Positions 9,062-19,761 of a DNA stretch of 64,000 bases are shown here, piece after piece. The DNA comes from Bacillus sp. EAC (GTDB lineage: Bacteria; Bacillota; Bacilli; Bacillales; Bacillaceae_G). Location: contig NZ_NCSY01000006.1 of the NCBI RefSeq assembly GCF_002156875.1, forward strand, positions 62,001 through 126,000, read 5' to 3'. Below the pieces are notes generated by a model. The model saw only the letters and a list, made by a program, of their open reading frames with translations, did not search any database and was not told the origin of the DNA. The stretch's first letter is position 1; every line of letters begins with the position of its first letter. The position numbers and the translations under genes are program-made.

Positions 9062-10820
9062 TTTGTTTGTCCTCCTTCTTCTTAGAATAATCACGTTTTC
9101 TTGGTTGGATTAAAGATGTATCTACTTCTTCATAGTGGAAAATTGGTGAGTTTAACTTCTCATCAAATTTAGCCATAGTTGTTTTTAAGAAATCTTCATC
9201 ATTACGTTCTGGGAATTCAGGTTTGTAATGTGCACCACGGCTTTCATTACGGTGATATGCACCTAATGTGATAACTCGTGATAAATGAAGCATATTTTCA
9301 AGCTGACGTGTAAATGAAGCACCTTGGTTACTCCACTTAGCAGTATCATTAATATTAATGTTTTGGTAACGCTCAAGAAGCTCTTGAATTTTATCATCAG
9401 TTTTTAATAAACGATCATTAAATCGAACAACTGTTACGTTGTCTGTCATCCATTCTCCAAGTTCTTTGTGTAGAAGGTAAGCATTTTCTTTACCGTCCAT
9501 AGAAAGGATACGATTCATTTTTTCTTTTTCTTCTCCAACATGAGAATCAAATACTGAAGATGAAATATCATCAGTTGACTTCGCTAATCCATTTACATAT
9601 TTTACTGCGTTTGGTCCTGCAACCATACCGCCGTAAATTGCTGATAGAAGTGAGTTAGCACCTAAACGGTTTGCACCGTGCATTGAATAATCACACTCAC
9701 CAGCTGCAAATAATCCTGGAATTGCAGTCATTTGATCATAATCCACCCATAATCCACCCATAGAATAGTGAACTGCAGGGAAGATTTTCATTGGTACCTT
9801 TTTAGGATCATCACCAGTGAATTTTTCATAAATTTCAATGATTCCGCCAAGCTTAATATCTAGCTCTTTTGGATCTTTATGTGATAAATCTAAATACACC
9901 ATGTTTTCTCCGTTGATTCCAAGTTTTTGGTCAACACATACTGAGAAAATTTCACGTGTAGCGATATCCCTTGGTACAAGATTACCGTAAGCAGGATATT
10001 TATCTTCCAGGAAGTACCATGGCTTACCGTCTCTATATGTCCAAACTCGTCCGCCTTCTCCACGAGCACTTTCACTCATTAAGCGGTTTTTATCATCACC
10101 AGGGATTGCAGTTGGATGAATTTGAATAAATTCTCCATTTGAATAAGTTGCTCCTTGACGGTAAACAGCTGCTGCTGCAGATCCTGTATTAATGATCGAG
10201 TTTGTTGTTTTACCAAAGATAATACCAGGTCCACCTGTAGCCATAATTACTGCATCAGCAGGGAAACTTACAATTTCCATAGAAGTTAAGTTCTGTCCAA
10301 CGATACCACGACATACGCCTTCATCATCAACAACAACTTTTAAAAACTCCCAGCCTTCAAACTTTTGAACTAGACCTTCTGATTCGTATCGACGAACTTG
10401 CTCATCTAGTGCGTATAATAACTGTTGACCAGTAGTTGCACCAGCAAACGCTGTTCTGTGATATTGAGTTCCACCAAAACGACGGAAGTCTAAAAGTCCT
10501 TCAGGTGTACGGTTGAACATTACACCCATTCGGTCCATCATATGAATAATACCAGGTGCTGCTTCTGCTAATGCTTTAACTGGTGGTTGGTTCGCTAAAA
10601 AGTCTCCACCATAAATCGTATCATCAAAGTGCTCATAAGGAGAGTCACCTTCACCTTTTGTATTAACTGCGCCATTAATTCCGCCTTGCGCACATACTGA
10701 ATGTGAGCGTTTAACAGGAACTAATGAAAATAAATCTACTTTTGTACCAGCTTCAGCGGCTTTAATTGTAGCCATTAATCCAGCTAAACCGCCACCAACG
10801 ATAATTACTTTTCCACTCAT
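9054..10820 (-). CDS. sdhA: Succinate dehydrogenase flavoprotein subunit
   Basis: Oxidises succinate to fumarate in the TCA cycle on the inner face of the membrane. 588 residues, matching the Bacillus family. It shows the FAD dinucleotide loop VGGGLAGL (about 8-14), the covalent flavin attachment His40 in RSHSVCAQGG, and the substrate-site segment MSESARGEGG with the catalytic arginine region. The ATG is preceded by AAGGAGAG. It lies between sdhC (12-bp gap) and sdhB (overlap), a single operon. Confidence 0.98.
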   Translation of the reverse strand: MSGKVIIVGGGLAGLMATIKAAEAGTKVDLFSLVPVKRSHSVCAQGGINGAVNTKGEGDSPYEHFDDTIYGGDFLANQPPVKALAEAAPGIIHMMDRMGVMFNRTPEGLLDFRRFGGTQYHRTAFAGATTGQQLLYALDEQVRRYESEGLVQKFEGWEFLKVVVDDEGVCRGIVGQNLTSMEIVSFPADAVIMATGGPGIIFGKTTNSIINTGSAAAAVYRQGATYSNGEFIQIHPTAIPGDDKNRLMSESARGEGGRVWTYRDGKPWYFLEDKYPAYGNLVPRDIATREIFSVCVDQKLGINGENMVYLDLSHKDPKELDIKLGGIIEIYEKFTGDDPKKVPMKIFPAVHYSMGGLWVDYDQMTAIPGLFAAGECDYSMHGANRLGANSLLSAIYGGMVAGPNAVKYVNGLAKSTDDISSSVFDSHVGEEKEKMNRILSMDGKENAYLLHKELGEWMTDNVTVVRFNDRLLKTDDKIQELLERYQNININDTAKWSNQGASFTRQLENMLHLSRVITLGAYHRNESRGAHYKPEFPERNDEDFLKTTMAKFDEKLNSPIFHYEEVDTSLIQPRKRDYSKKKEDKQNA

Positions 10821-10832
10821 GTCTCTCTCTCC

Positions 10833-11468
10833 TTACATGTTTGCTAGCTGCGGATCAATGAATGCAAAAATCGCACGTAATCCAACGATTGATAAAGCAA
10901 CGAAAATTCCTAAAGTAACATATGTGGAAATGCGTTGCGATCTAGGTGTTACAGTTATTCCCCAAGAAACACAGAATGACCATAATCCATTAGCAAAGTG
11001 GAAAATTGTTGAAATAACACCTACAATATAGAAAATTAACATGAATTTTGAAGTGAAAATATCCGCCATCATATCATAGTTAACTTCCGCTCCTAATTGA
11101 GCCGCAATACGTGTTTGCCACACGTGCCAAGTAATAAAGATTAAAGTAATTACTCCGGAAATACGTTGGAATAAGTATAACCAGTTACGCAAATATCCAT
11201 AATTTTTAACATTGCTAGTGCCTGTAAAAGCAATGTACAGTCCATAAATAGCATGGTATAAGATCGGTAATAAAATGATAAAAATTTCTAACACATAACG
11301 AAATGGTAAATTCGCCATAAATTCAGCAGCCTTGTTAAATGATTCTGCTCCATTCGTCGCAAAATGATTGACAACTAAGTGCTGAGTTAAAAACAATCCT
11401 ACTGGAATTACTCCTAACAATGAATGAAGTTTCCTTAGAAAAAACTCCTGTCCATTCTTGTTGCTCAT
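10833..11468 (-). CDS. sdhC: Succinate dehydrogenase cytochrome b558 subunit
   Basis: Membrane anchor that binds two haems b and passes electrons to menaquinone. 211 residues with five hydrophobic segments and conserved His residues in FLTQHLVVNH, LPILYHAIYG, ITWHVWQT and TIFHFANG, the positions expected for haem ligands in the Bacillus-type single-anchor enzyme. The start is the ATG at 11468 behind AAAGGGGGCAGGGG. First gene of the operon, with a long leader (about 120 nt) from the promoter. Confidence 0.95.
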   Translation of the reverse strand: MSNKNGQEFFLRKLHSLLGVIPVGLFLTQHLVVNHFATNGAESFNKAAEFMANLPFRYVLEIFIILLPILYHAIYGLYIAFTGTSNVKNYGYLRNWLYLFQRISGVITLIFITWHVWQTRIAAQLGAEVNYDMMADIFTSKFMLIFYIVGVISTIFHFANGLWSFCVSWGITVTPRSQRISTYVTLGIFVALSIVGLRAIFAFIDPQLANM

Positions 11469-11592
11469 GTAAACCCCTGCCCCCTTTAATTTGTGAACAT
11501 GAAAATTAACCTCTTCTATTAGTCTATAAAAAATAGAAAACATTGTAATATGCATAAAAAGTCGAAATTTTTATGACATTTATCTAAAGTTC

Positions 11593-11621
11593 ATTTTACT
11601 CCTGATAATATAACAGGTCAA
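11593..11621 (-). promoter_or_regulatory. Candidate sigma-A promoter of sdhCAB
   Basis: Minus strand: TTGACC (11621-11616), 17 bp, TAAAAT (11598-11593). It predicts a 5' leader of about 120 nt before sdhC. Confidence 0.55.
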
Positions 11622-11700
11622 GAAAACGCGTACATTTTTCTTTACTGAAAAGACTTCTCAATTGTATAATTATTTCTTTCAATATAAGGGTTTTCTATTA

Positions 11701-11730
11701 TTGTTTTTATTATTGATTATTGTATATAAT
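11701..11730 (+). promoter_or_regulatory. Candidate sigma-A promoter of yslB
   Basis: TTGTTT (11701-11706), 18 bp, TATAAT (11725-11730), followed by AGGAAAGGGAGAG before the gene. Confidence 0.6.
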
Positions 11731-11769
11731 AAAATCATGTTTTTTTAGGAAAGGGAGAGTTATCCGACC

Positions 11770-12216
11770 ATGACGAACGGCAATGAAATTTTTAATACTC
11801 CAGGGACTATCTCTGCTTTTGGTTATGAAATTTTAAGAAATGATTTACTTGCAGATTTGTTAGGAAAAGATCAACACGATATATTATATTGGGCGGGTAA
11901 AATGATAGCGAGAAAATATCCATTAGCGACTTTTGAGGAAATTATCGAATTTTTCGAAATAGCTGGTTGGGGAACTTTAACGGTTGATGAAGAAAAGAAA
12001 CAAGAAGTATTTTTCTCATTAACTTCTGAATTAATTACACACAGAAATCAACAAAAGAAAAATGTCTCATATCAATTAGAGTCTGGGTTTCTTGCAATGC
12101 AAATTCAGCAACAAATCGACGTAATAGCTGAAACATATGAAGAACAAAGTAAACGTGGCGATAAAGTGAAATTCCATGTAAAATGGGATTTAAAAGATCC
12201 GATCACAAAAAAATAA
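11770..12216 (+). CDS. yslB: YslB family protein (DUF2507)
   Basis: 148 residues, the same length as B. subtilis YslB and in the same position beside sdhC but divergent. Recognisable segments are GYEILRNDLLADLLGKD and ILYWAGKMIARKYP, with FFEIAGWG in the middle and the C-terminal FHVKWDLKDP. The family (DUF2507) is related to V4R-type small-molecule binding domains; its function is not established. SD AGGAAAGGGAGAG upstream. Confidence 0.85.
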   Translation: MTNGNEIFNTPGTISAFGYEILRNDLLADLLGKDQHDILYWAGKMIARKYPLATFEEIIEFFEIAGWGTLTVDEEKKQEVFFSLTSELITHRNQQKKNVSYQLESGFLAMQIQQQIDVIAETYEEQSKRGDKVKFHVKWDLKDPITKK

Positions 12217-12219
12217 TAT

Positions 12220-12258
12220 AAAAAATAAGCCTGATCAATTTTTGATTAGGCTTATTTC
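12220..12258. terminator. Bidirectional terminator between yslB and a small membrane gene
   Basis: AAATAAGCCTGATCAA / TTGATTAGGCTTATTT stem with A runs on one side and T runs on the other serves both converging genes. Confidence 0.8.
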
Positions 12259-12443
12259 AATTTTTCTTGATTATGTTCTCTCATTAATTTACGGTTAATT
12301 CTATTAAATTGTTTATTTTTCTTTATATTTTTAATCATTAAATTTAAGCTATATAGGCAAATAGTTAAAAATAATAAAATGACTATAATTAGAATAAACA
12401 ATTGTCCAGCCGTATTACTATAAGAAATTCCTCCAATCACCAA
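12252..12443 (-). CDS. Small membrane protein of unknown function
   Basis: 63 residues: one hydrophobic segment (about 14-38, FILIIVILLFLTICLYSL) followed by a strongly basic, Asn/Lys/Arg-rich tail. By the positive-inside rule the tail is probably cytoplasmic. The start is TTG (or the next-codon GTG) seven bases after AGGGGGGAG. I do not recognise a family. The SD and codon pattern make it more likely real than chance, but this is not certain. Confidence 0.5.
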   Translation of the reverse strand: MVIGGISYSNTAGQLFILIIVILLFLTICLYSLNLMIKNIKKNKQFNRINRKLMREHNQEKLK

Positions 12444-12579
12444 AATTCTACTCCCCCCTTCTTATAAAGTAGTAATCTAATGGGAAAAGCTAGTACCTAT
12501 TTTCTACCTATTCTATTTCTTTCTAATCTTTTTAATGAACTATATTATCTTGATACCATAAATTAATTTTTTTCTTCGT

Positions 12580-12690
12580 ATATGCGAGACCCTTGTGTGA
12601 ATAGCGTGACAGATGAGACCCCACTGGCGAGCCGAGGAGGATCATCGCACGCTTCACGAAAAAGCGAGCATCCTGGAGTGGAAATCTACA
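12580..12690 (-). repeat. Intergenic repeat (minus orientation)
   Basis: Contains TATGCGAGACCC, GATGAGACCCCACTGGCGAG, GAGGAGGATCATCGCACGC and AAAGCGAGCATCCTGGAGTG followed by GAAATCTAC; this is the reverse of the copy at 8058. It lies in a 342-bp gap between the small membrane gene and lysC, which holds nothing else. Confidence 0.8.
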
Positions 12691-12785
12691 TTTCTCCATG
12701 TTTATTAGCAACGAAGTTTACGAAAACAGCCTAAATATGAAAATCCCTTTCAGATTAACTCTAAAAGGGATTCAATAAACAATTA

Positions 12786-13292
12786 TTAGTTTTCTACTAC
12801 TACTTTGTTATTAATTTCATCTAGTTCATAACCTTTATGCAGTGCATGAACTGCATTTTGCAACTCTGATTTTGGAATGACTGTTGAGACTTTAATTTCA
12901 GAAGTACTTACCATTTTTACAGGAATACTACTTTCAGCAAGGAATTTAAACATATTTGCAGCCACACCTGGGTTCGAAACCATTCCGCTTCCAACGATAG
13001 ATACTTTTGCTAGTTCACTCTCAAAATCAAATGAACGATAGCCTAAATATTCTTTTTGTGATTCAAGTATCGTAATCGTTTCTAACATATTTTCAGATTT
13101 AATTGAGAATGAAAGATTCACTAAATTGTCTGATGTTACACTTTGAATAATAATATCTACATCAATACCCTCGCTTGCAAGTAATGTAAAGATTTTTGGT
13201 AATAAATCGACTTGGTTGTGTAAACCATTTAATGTCATTCTTGTTACGTTTGATTCGAATGCGATTCCTCTTACGACTGATTGTTGTTCCAT
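12786..13292 (-). CDS. lysC: Aspartokinase II beta subunit (internal in-frame start)
   Basis: The B. subtilis enzyme is an alpha2beta2 complex in which beta is made from an in-frame internal start. Here the ATG at 13292 (MEQQSVVRG) has GGGGAGG (13307-13301) eight bases upstream, one of the best SD sequences in this region, and would give 168 residues covering the two ACT domains. Production is inferred from the SD and the known family behaviour. Confidence 0.65.
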   Translation of the reverse strand: MEQQSVVRGIAFESNVTRMTLNGLHNQVDLLPKIFTLLASEGIDVDIIIQSVTSDNLVNLSFSIKSENMLETITILESQKEYLGYRSFDFESELAKVSIVGSGMVSNPGVAANMFKFLAESSIPVKMVSTSEIKVSTVIPKSELQNAVHALHKGYELDEINNKVVVEN

Positions 13293-14027
13293 TTGATTTT
13301 CCTCCCCAATAAACGTTCCAATTTCATCATGTTGACTTGATCGAACTTGAATAATTAATCCATAATTTTTAGCAAACTCAACTGCCCTTGGATGCAGTAC
13401 CCCCGCACCAAGTGCTGCAAGCTCTAACATTTCATCATAGGATACATGACTTAATTTAGCTGCTTCAGGCTCAATTCTAGGATCTGTAGTATAAACCCCA
13501 AGTACATCTGTATATATATCACAACGTTCTGCTTTCAGTGCTGCAGCTAATGCAACTGCAGTAGTGTCCGAACCGCCACGTCCTAATGTTGTTATTTCAT
13601 TTTCACCACTAATTCCCTGGAAACCAGCAACAATCACAATAAAACCTTCATCAAGTAGTTTTTGTATTCTTTCAGTATGAATGGTTTCAATACGTGCATT
13701 TCCGTGAATTGATTCAGTTTGTATACCTGCTTGCCAACCTGTAAGAGAAATTGCTTTAAAGCCCTTAGCTTGGATTGCCATAGCTAATAAAGATATTGAA
13801 ACTTGTTCACCTGTTGATAAAAGCATATCTAATTCTCGCTTACTATTTTGCGGACTAATTTGATTAGCTAGACTAACTAATTCGTCTGTATTATGTCCCA
13901 TAGCAGAAACAACTGTAACCACACTATTGCCTTCTTTATAAGACTTTGTCACAGTTTCAGCAACATGCTGAATACGTTCGATCGAACCTACCGAAGTTCC
14001 TCCAAATTTCTTAACAATAATTCCCAT
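12786..14027 (-). CDS. lysC: Aspartokinase II, alpha subunit (lysine-sensitive)
   Basis: Phosphorylates aspartate, the first step to lysine, threonine and methionine. 413 residues: kinase domain starting IVKKFGGTSVG, the LGRGGSDTTAVALAAAL and DIYTDVLGVYTTDPR motifs, then two ACT domains (after about residue 260) for feedback. The start is the ATG at 14027, eight bases after GAGGA; GTG and ATG codons just upstream lie in the SD. The gene is under the lysine riboswitch next to it. An internal start for a beta subunit is described separately. Confidence 0.95.
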   Translation of the reverse strand: MGIIVKKFGGTSVGSIERIQHVAETVTKSYKEGNSVVTVVSAMGHNTDELVSLANQISPQNSKRELDMLLSTGEQVSISLLAMAIQAKGFKAISLTGWQAGIQTESIHGNARIETIHTERIQKLLDEGFIVIVAGFQGISGENEITTLGRGGSDTTAVALAAALKAERCDIYTDVLGVYTTDPRIEPEAAKLSHVSYDEMLELAALGAGVLHPRAVEFAKNYGLIIQVRSSQHDEIGTFIGEENQMEQQSVVRGIAFESNVTRMTLNGLHNQVDLLPKIFTLLASEGIDVDIIIQSVTSDNLVNLSFSIKSENMLETITILESQKEYLGYRSFDFESELAKVSIVGSGMVSNPGVAANMFKFLAESSIPVKMVSTSEIKVSTVIPKSELQNAVHALHKGYELDEINNKVVVEN

Positions 14028-14065
14028 TTTACCCATCCTCACTTATTTAACTTAAAAAAGAATAC

Positions 14066-14096
14066 AAAAAAGCGCGTGAAGCAATGTTCACGCGCC
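14066..14096 (-). terminator. Regulated terminator of the lysine riboswitch
   Basis: GGCGCGTGAA / TTCACGCGC stem with a CATTGC loop and TTTTTT on the minus strand, between aptamer and lysC. Confidence 0.85.
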
Positions 14097-14320
14097 TAAT
14101 TTACAAATAAGAAATAAAATAGACAAACCATCAACATCTCTTCAATAGCTCCCCGCATAAAATATGCGACAGTACTACACTTCTTAAATGTAGTCCCAAC
14201 AAAATGAACTGTGGATTCATTTCATTTCGGCAAGCCTTCCTTTCAACTGTCCATCACAACGCCACACGTCTATGACAGTTTACTCTTAAGTCTTGCACCT
14301 CTATTACGAGAGAAAATCTT
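14097..14320 (-). promoter_or_regulatory. Lysine riboswitch (L-box) of lysC
   Basis: The minus strand shows conserved L-box blocks in order: AGAGGTGCAAGACTTAAGAG, GACAGTTGAAAGGAAGGCTT followed by GCCGAAATG, TGTTGGGACTACA, and GCATATTTTATGCGGGGAGC. Lysine binding should favour the downstream terminator and shut off lysC. This is a known class in front of lysC in Bacillus. Confidence 0.95.
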
Positions 14321-14333
14321 ATATTTTTAACTA

Positions 14334-14362
14334 AATATAATTTATTTTGCAAATACTGTCAA
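14334..14362 (-). promoter_or_regulatory. Sigma-A promoter of the lysC leader
   Basis: Minus strand: consensus TTGACA at 14362-14357 (TGTCAA on plus), 17 bp, TATATT (14339-14334). Confidence 0.75.
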
Positions 14363-14416
14363 GAAAAAATTCGACAGAAAGATTACATTTAACAAACTTA
14401 TAAATCCCTAAACACA

Positions 14417-16189
14417 TTACTTTTTAAAATGATTAAAGATTTCTTCAGCCACGTTTTTAGGCATTTTAGCACCCATTAGTTCATCGATTGTTGCTTCTTT
14501 TATTTTTTTAACCGAGCCAAAATGTTTCAGTAACGCTTTCTTTCTTGTACCGCCGACACCAGTGATGCCATCTAGTGCTGATTGCACCATGGATTTACTA
14601 TGAAGCTGACGATAAAACTCAATCGCAAATCTGTGAACTTCATCCTGAATTCTTTGTAATAAAAAGAACTCTTGGCTTTGACGTCCAAGTTGAACGATTT
14701 GGGGTGGTTGTCCGATCAATAATTCAGAAGTACGATGCTTTTCATCTTTAACTAATCCTGCTGTAGGAATAAATAAGCCTAATTCATTATGAAGAACATC
14801 TTCAACTGCAGACAAATGCCCTTTACCTCCATCGATAATAATTAAATCTGGTAAAGGTAGATTTTCCTTTAAAGCTCTTGAATATCTTCTTCTAACGACT
14901 TCACGCATCGAATCATAATCATCTGGTCCTACTACTGTTTTAATTTTATATTTTCGATAATCTTTTTTAGAAGGTTTTCCATCAATAAAAACAATCATTG
15001 CAGAAACTGGATTTGTACCTTGAATATTTGAATTATCAAAAGCCTCGATTCGATATGGGGTTTCAATATTTAAGATTTCGCCAAGTTTTTCAATTGCTTT
15101 AATCGTTCTCTCTTCATCTCTTTCAATCAATTTAAACTTCTCTTGCAGACCAATTTTTGCATTTTTATTGGCTAAAACTACAAGTTCTTTTTTAGGTCCC
15201 CTTTTTGGCTGATGAACTGGTGTTTTTAATAATTCTTTTATGATTTCTGTATCAACTTTATCTGGTACAAAAATTTCTTTTGGTTTCAAATTGTGTGGCT
15301 TTTCATAAAACTGGCCAATAAAAGATAAAAATTCTTCTTCTGCTTCATCATAAATTGGAAAATATGATACATCTCTTTCAATTAATTTTCCTCTCCGAAC
15401 GAAGAAAACTTGAATACACATCCAGCCTTTATCTACAGCAAAACCAAAAACGTCACGATCTACTAAATCACTATTCATCATTTTTTGTTTTTCCATTGTA
15501 GCTTCAATCGATACGATTTGATCCCTAAACTCTTTTGCGCGTTCAAAATCAAGTTGCTCCGAAGCAGCTAACATTTTTGCTTCTAATTCTTTCCTAATTT
15601 GGTCCTCGCCACCATTTAAGAATCGCACAATCTCATTAACTATTTCTTGATTTTGTTCATCGGTGATTTCTTTAATACAAGGTGCAAGACATTGACCAAT
15701 ATGATAATATAAGCAAACTTTGTCCGGTAAGGTAGAACATTTGCGAAGTGGATATAAACGGTCTAATAATTTTTTAGTCTCAGTAGCAGCTGTTACATTA
15801 GGAAATGGTCCAAAATATTTCCCTTTGTCTTTTTTTACGTTTCGAGTGATCAGTAATCTTGGATGCTTTTCAGCTGTTACTTTTATAAATGGATAAGACT
15901 TATCATCCTTTAACATAATATTATATTTAGGATCGTATTTTTTAATTAAGTTCATTTCAAGAATAAGTGCTTCCATATTAGACGATGTTACAATGTACTC
16001 GAAATCAACGATTTCTTGCACTAAACGATACGTCTTCCCATCATGAGAACCAGTAAAATATGATCTAACTCTATTCTTTAAAACCTTTGCTTTACCTACA
16101 TAGATGATTGTCCCCTGAACATCTTTCATTAGATAGCATCCTGGTTGATCGGGTAAAAGTGCTAATTTTTCTTTTAAATGATTGTTCAA
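14417..16189 (-). CDS. uvrC: UvrABC excinuclease subunit C
   Basis: Makes the dual incisions in nucleotide excision repair. 590 residues: N-terminal GIY-YIG nuclease (PGCYLMKD...IIYVGKA), Cys-rich segment ([21 protein letters not shown]), UVR motif ([14 protein letters not shown]), an RNase H-like second nuclease with [10 protein letters not shown] and IIDGGKGHL, and C-terminal helix-hairpin-helix ([19 protein letters not shown]). The start is TTG at 16189, eight bases after AGGAGG; this gives the same N-terminus ([17 protein letters not shown]) as B. subtilis UvrC. Confidence 0.97.
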   Translation of the reverse strand: MNNHLKEKLALLPDQPGCYLMKDVQGTIIYVGKAKVLKNRVRSYFTGSHDGKTYRLVQEIVDFEYIVTSSNMEALILEMNLIKKYDPKYNIMLKDDKSYPFIKVTAEKHPRLLITRNVKKDKGKYFGPFPNVTAATETKKLLDRLYPLRKCSTLPDKVCLYYHIGQCLAPCIKEITDEQNQEIVNEIVRFLNGGEDQIRKELEAKMLAASEQLDFERAKEFRDQIVSIEATMEKQKMMNSDLVDRDVFGFAVDKGWMCIQVFFVRRGKLIERDVSYFPIYDEAEEEFLSFIGQFYEKPHNLKPKEIFVPDKVDTEIIKELLKTPVHQPKRGPKKELVVLANKNAKIGLQEKFKLIERDEERTIKAIEKLGEILNIETPYRIEAFDNSNIQGTNPVSAMIVFIDGKPSKKDYRKYKIKTVVGPDDYDSMREVVRRRYSRALKENLPLPDLIIIDGGKGHLSAVEDVLHNELGLFIPTAGLVKDEKHRTSELLIGQPPQIVQLGRQSQEFFLLQRIQDEVHRFAIEFYRQLHSKSMVQSALDGITGVGGTRKKALLKHFGSVKKIKEATIDELMGAKMPKNVAEEIFNHFKK

Positions 16190-16335
16190 TGTTCTACCTC
16201 CTCTCACGGTTTCTTTATTTAATTATAATCTCCAGAGTAAAAAACATAAAATACTTTAATTTATTAAGTAAAAATTAAGCATTGTCACTTACTATACCTC
16301 TTATAAATCACTACATTAAGAGGAGAAAATTAATT

Positions 16336-16794
16336 ATGAAAAAAGTAAGAATCATTCATTTTTGGATTGGTGTTATCGTTTCTTTATTTTTATTAATTGA
16401 ATCAACTACAGGAATCATTCTGTATTTTGATAAAGGAGGGGAACGCCCAAATATTACCATGCAAGGACAATTTCCATCTGATCAAATGGGAGAAAATAAG
16501 CAATCTGATTTTCAAAATGAACAAACTAATGGTAATGGAAACAATACTACTTCGAATGGCCAAGGAACTGATAATCAGCAGCTTCCTTTCCAAAATGGAG
16601 CACCTAATTTCGGTGAAAATAAAGTACAGCAATCTGCATTTTCAGTCAAAAACTTACACACCGGAATTATTGGTTTAATAAGTGGAATCGGTCTGTTTAT
16701 TCTGACAGGAACTGGGCTAGTACTATCATGGTTTATTTGGAAAAATAAACGTAAAAGTAAAATGAAAAATCGCAAGGTAACCATGGCTAGTTAA
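16336..16794 (+). CDS. PepSY-TM-like membrane protein with N/Q/G-rich loop
   Basis: 152 residues: an N-terminal hydrophobic helix (about 5-30, IIHFWIGVIVSLFLLIESTTG), a low-complexity external loop rich in N, Q and G (about 35-100), then LHTGIIGLISGIGLFILTGTGLVLSWFIW as a second membrane helix and a basic tail. The two helices resemble PepSY-associated TM helices (FWIGVIVSLFLLIESTTG; HTG..G..SG.GL), but the PepSY domain itself is missing. The ATG follows AGAGGAGA. It is the first gene after the divergent uvrC. Function unknown. Confidence 0.6.
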   Translation: MKKVRIIHFWIGVIVSLFLLIESTTGIILYFDKGGERPNITMQGQFPSDQMGENKQSDFQNEQTNGNGNNTTSNGQGTDNQQLPFQNGAPNFGENKVQQSAFSVKNLHTGIIGLISGIGLFILTGTGLVLSWFIWKNKRKSKMKNRKVTMAS

Positions 16795-16811
16795 AATACG
16801 TTTTTTAGATA

Positions 16812-16840
16812 TTTGTGAGCATCCAGGAGTGGAAATTAAC
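16812..16840 (-). repeat. Remnant end of the intergenic repeat
   Basis: TGTGAGCATCCAGGAGTGG then AAATTAAC matches one end of the repeat family in minus orientation; the rest is absent. Confidence 0.6.
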
Positions 16841-16861
16841 TAAAAGTAAAAAATAGCAATG

Positions 16862-16897
16862 AAAAAACCTATGGTTAGTTCCATAGGTTTTTTCGTT
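16862..16897. terminator. Bidirectional terminator
   Basis: AAAAAACCTATGG / CCATAGGTTTTTT stem with a TTAGTT loop between converging genes. Confidence 0.85.
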
Positions 16898-16905
16898 ATT
16901 TATAA

Positions 16906-18540
<1,635 letters not shown>

Positions 18541-18626
18541 TTATATCCCCTTTCTCTCTCTACCTAGCTTTTTACTTTATATAATTACTGATTCAGTAAA
18601 TTATTTTGTAAATATTTCTAATAAGA

Positions 18627-19061
18627 TTATTTTGATACAGATTGTGCGAGCTTTTCTGCTATTTTTGCAAATTGTAAAAGTTCTTCGTCTGTAAGCGAAA
18701 ACAATGAACTCTCAAAAATAGCTTTTCGATCTTGAACAACAAGCTCAAGTTTCTTTACTCCCTCTTCACTTAATTTAATGTTAACTACCCTTCTGTCTTT
18801 TTTATCATGCTCTCGAAAAACAAAATTGCTATGTTCAAGCCGGTCAATCATAAAAGATACCGCGCTTGGTTTCACACCCATTAACTCTGCTATTTCAGAT
18901 ATTTTGCAGCTTTCATTTTTTCGTAAATACATTAGTACAAAAAATTGTGTCGCTGTCACACCATGCTTATTCATACTTTCCATCATTTTAGGCTGCATTT
19001 TATGAACTGCAGTTTGAAGTGCCATCTGAATCCGCTCAATGTACTCATTTTTAATCTGCAA
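18627..19061 (-). CDS. MarR family transcriptional regulator
   Basis: 144 residues with the winged helix: ATQFFVLMYLRKNESCKISEIAELMGVKPSAVSFMIDRLE (recognition helix) and the wing REHDKKDRRVVNIKLSEEG. The start is TTG behind AAAGGAGG. It precedes the MFS exporter, the usual repressor-pump arrangement; a palindrome in its promoter region is a likely autoregulatory operator. The ligand is unknown. Confidence 0.9.
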   Translation of the reverse strand: MQIKNEYIERIQMALQTAVHKMQPKMMESMNKHGVTATQFFVLMYLRKNESCKISEIAELMGVKPSAVSFMIDRLEHSNFVFREHDKKDRRVVNIKLSEEGVKKLELVVQDRKAIFESSLFSLTDEELLQFAKIAEKLAQSVSK

Positions 19062-19094
19062 AGCTTAACCTCCTTTAAAAATTAATCTATATAA

Positions 19095-19116
19095 ATATTT
19101 AATGTATGTTAAATAT
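19095..19116 (-). promoter_or_regulatory. Candidate MarR operator
   Basis: Perfect inverted repeat ATATTTAA-TGTATG-TTAAATAT 34 bp upstream of the marR start, followed by a second, imperfect AT-rich dyad to about 19133. The dyad fits a MarR dimer; binding is inferred. The rest of the gap to 19378 holds only a hairpin-like stretch near 19240-19275. Confidence 0.5.
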
Positions 19117-19377
19117 TAATGCTTATTAAATATAAACTGTGACAAAAAAATAGTCAATATAAAAAACATTAGACTTTTTTAATGAAAATCAATCGTTTAT
19201 TTTAATGTTTGTATTTAAAAAAATACTAATACATACGGAATCACGACATCCCTGGAGAATATCGTGTGACTAAAGTATATCCGTGAGGAATGAATAAAGA
19301 GGCTTGTTTGTTATTTACGGAAAAGAGAATGGTTCTCCAATTAACACAATGTAACAACATACCCTTTAATAAATTGT

Positions 19378-19417
19378 AAAAAAAAGAAATGCACTCATAT
19401 TATGAGTGCATTTCTTC
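19378..19417 (-). terminator. Terminator of trxA
   Basis: AAGAAATGCACTCAT / ATGAGTGCATTTCTT stem and T run (minus strand) directly after trxA. Confidence 0.85.
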
Positions 19418-19427
19418 CAAATAATAA

Positions 19428-19745
19428 TTATCCAATATGAGGAGTAATTAATTCTTCTAAAGCTTCTTTTGGTTTGAAACCTAAAGTTTTTTCTACAACT
19501 TCTCCATCTTTAAGTACGAATAATGATGGAATGCTCATTACATCGAATTTAACAGCTGTTTCTTGATTTTCATCAACATCAACTTTAACGATTTTAACTT
19601 TATCACCATATTCAGAAGCTAATTCTTCTAATACAGGAGCAATCATTTTACAAGGACCACACCAAGTTGCCCAAAAATCTACTAAAACTACACCTTCTTT
19701 AGTTTCTTCTGCGAAAGTTGCGTTTGTTGCATTTACAATTGCCAT
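19428..19745 (-). CDS. trxA: Thioredoxin
   Basis: Reduces cytoplasmic protein disulfides with the WCGPC active site (Cys29 and Cys32 in WATWCGPCKMIAP). 105 residues, the family length, with the cis-proline loop MSIPSLFVLKDG and C-terminal GFKPKEALEELI. SD AGGAGG just upstream. It is transcribed alone. The position near uvrC and etfA follows the B. subtilis order. A long hairpin lies immediately before its SD. Confidence 0.97.
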   Translation of the reverse strand: MAIVNATNATFAEETKEGVVLVDFWATWCGPCKMIAPVLEELASEYGDKVKIVKVDVDENQETAVKFDVMSIPSLFVLKDGEVVEKTLGFKPKEALEELITPHIG

Positions 19746-19761
19746 TTAATTTCCTCCTAAG

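Noticed and set aside
11468-11555. Longer N-terminus of sdhC
   Set aside because: The strong SD before the ATG at 11468 and family length support the shorter form.
19236-19300. Hairpin TCACGACAT...ATCGTGTGA resembling a repeat copy
   Set aside because: Shares only CTGGAG with the repeat family; no other known element fits, so it is not annotated.
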